In this document: positions 7,448 to 8,024 of the stretch, in pieces
Layout of the letters: each line of letters opens with the position of its first letter
How positions within the stretch are numbered: the stretch's first letter is position 1
Assembly: GCA_964597685.1 (NCBI GenBank)
Contig: CAZQZC010000126.1
Location: 1 to 8,024, forward strand
Direction of reading: 5' to 3'
DNA length: 8,024 nucleotides
From: JBCBTJ01 sp964597685
GTDB lineage: Bacteria > Pseudomonadota > Alphaproteobacteria > Caulobacterales > Hyphomonadaceae
Notes under the pieces: generated by a model
What the model saw: only the letters and a program-made list of their open reading frames with translations
Told to the model about the DNA's origin: nothing
The model's database searches: none
Translations under genes and position numbers: made by a program

Positions 7448-7479
7448 GAAATTTCAAAGACAGATTCGTGAAATCGCGA

Positions 7480-7887
7480 TTACGCAGACAAAGCGTCCCG
7501 CAGATCCTGGAGATAGGCCACGCGCTCAGCTGCCGCGCCATGGTGCGGCGCGCCTTCGGGTTCGCCGGCCAAGGTTTCGCGCGCCGTTTGCAGCCGCGCC
7601 TCAAGGTCCGCGCGATCGACGCTGTCGAGGTCGACGGCCTCTTCAGCCAGGATTGTCAGCCCTTCCGGCGTGACATCGGCGAAGCCGCCCCGCACGAAAA
7701 TCCGGCGCTCGGGCTCGCCGCCGTTCAAAACCCGCACCGCGCCGTTCTTCAGCGTCGACATGAAGGGCGCATGGTGGGGCAACACGCCGAACAGTCCGTC
7801 TGTCCCCGGCGCGATCACATGGTCAACCTCGCCAGCGAACACTTCCCGGGCGGGCGAAACGAGTGAAAAGCGGAGCTTGTCTGACAT
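7480..7887 (-). CDS. atpC: F1F0 ATP synthase epsilon subunit
   Basis: The 135-residue protein has the length and layout of alphaproteobacterial AtpC. An N-terminal beta-sandwich (about 1-85) contains FSLVSPAREVFAGEVDHV, APGTDGLFGVLPHHAPFMS and FVRGGFADVTPEGLTILAEEAVDL, all standard landmarks. The C-terminal part is a short helical pair (about 88-135). Epsilon is the rotor-stalk subunit that couples the gamma shaft to the c-ring in the cytoplasm and, in many bacteria, restrains ATP hydrolysis. GGAAAG lies just upstream of the ATG on the minus strand. The gene normally ends the atp operon after atpD, and a likely gene end is seen upstream at 7969-8022. It is a core housekeeping gene, which argues that this end of the window is ordinary chromosome. 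Confidence 0.97.
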   Translation of the reverse strand: MSDKLRFSLVSPAREVFAGEVDHVIAPGTDGLFGVLPHHAPFMSTLKNGAVRVLNGGEPERRIFVRGGFADVTPEGLTILAEEAVDLDSVDRADLEARLQTARETLAGEPEGAPHHGAAAERVAYLQDLRDALSA

Positions 7888-7968
7888 GGCGACGGGCTTT
7901 CCGTATAAATTATGATCTGCGCGTCGATAACGCCTCTTGCGGCGAAGTCCAGCGGCGGACTGACGCGG

Positions 7969-8022
7969 TTAGAGCCCTTTCATCCGAATTTGAGCCGCCT
8001 GAGCACTGGCCTTTTGCGCCAG
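7969..8022 (-). CDS. partial 3' end of a gene, possibly atpD
   Basis: Entering from the right edge on the minus strand, one frame reads LAQKASAQAAQIRMKGL and stops with TAA at 7969-7971, 81 bp before atpC. The Ala- and Lys-rich start resembles the end of ATP synthase beta subunits, and atpD normally precedes atpC, so atpD is the best guess. The last seven residues before the stop lie in the 33-bp repeat, which may have supplied the stop codon. Only 17 residues are visible, and the other two minus-strand frames are also open for some distance. Identity rests mainly on synteny. Confidence 0.4.
   Translation of the reverse strand: MAQKASAQAAQIRMKGL
7970..8002 (-). repeat. right copy of the 33-bp inverted repeat
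   Basis: The reverse complement matches 65-97 at 30 of 33 positions. It lies 82 bp upstream of atpC, in the same orientation relative to atpC as the left copy has to the pseudo-protease gene. Relative to each other the two copies are inverted, and they flank nearly the whole window. Confidence 0.75.
8006..8022. other. small GC-rich hairpin beside the right repeat
   Basis: CTGGC (8006-8010) and GCCAG (8018-8022) form a perfect 5-bp inverted repeat around a 7-nt loop, next to the outer end of the repeat. It may be part of the larger repeat unit, but the left copy does not show the same pair. It is short enough to be chance. Confidence 0.3.
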
Positions 8023-8024
8023 GG

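Noticed and set aside
7367..7479. Intrinsic terminator after atpC
   Set aside because: The palindromes present have very short centres and no following T-run on either strand.
7468..7866. 132-residue plus-strand frame over atpC
   Set aside because: It is the shadow of a canonical atpC. The sequence has no family features.
7888..7920. AT-rich stretch (TATAAATTATGATC region) as an atpC promoter
   Set aside because: CATAAT on the minus strand resembles a -10 box, but no -35 is present at 16-18 bp spacing, and atpC is normally transcribed with the upstream atp genes.
65..8002. The inverted repeat as terminal repeats of a transposon or integron-like element
   Set aside because: There is no transposase, integrase or resolvase in between, no target-site duplication is visible at the edges, and the segment would include the core gene atpC.
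1..8024. CRISPR array, tRNA, rRNA or riboswitch
   Set aside because: No regularly spaced direct repeats and no tRNA or rRNA landmarks were seen on either strand. Non-coding space is limited to short gaps of about 115 bp or less.

Overview
The window looks like part of a GC-rich alphaproteobacterial chromosome. The clearest marker is a canonical F1 ATP synthase epsilon subunit (atpC, minus strand, 7480-7887). A Hyphomonadaceae, Maricaulales or Parvularculaceae-like lineage would fit the style of the proteins, but that is only a guess, because nothing here fixes the family.

From 115 to 6811 there are five plus-strand genes in a tight, probably operonic series. In order they are: a small exported, membrane-anchored protein with a trypsin/HtrA-like fold that has lost all three catalytic residues (115-849); an OmpR-type response regulator (930-1601); a two-TM HAMP sensor histidine kinase (1612-2934); a small secreted protein with a beta-rich C-terminal half (2964-3599); and a 1058-residue protein with an export signal, a helical TPR-like region, a coiled coil and a C-terminal CHAT (caspase-like) protease domain with intact His and Cys (3635-6811).

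Read together, this looks like a self-contained signalling and proteolysis module acting at the cell envelope. The kinase senses something in the periplasm, the regulator controls transcription, and the exported CHAT protease, the secreted partner and the pseudo-protease sit on the outer side of the inner membrane. The cysteine pattern of the CHAT protein, four close pairs plus the catalytic and lipobox cysteines, supports a periplasmic site. I do not recognise this combination as a described system. Its inputs, substrates and purpose are inference.

On the minus strand, a small secreted protein of unknown function (6812-7366) converges on the CHAT gene so tightly that the two stop codons touch. 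It lies downstream of atpC after a 113-bp gap that holds short palindromes and a good ribosome binding site. Upstream of atpC, at the right edge, there is the likely 3' end of another gene, by synteny probably atpD.

A 33-bp sequence near the left edge (65-97) recurs in inverted orientation near the right edge (7970-8002) with only 3 mismatches. It is probably a dispersed repeat of this genome or a shared regulatory element.
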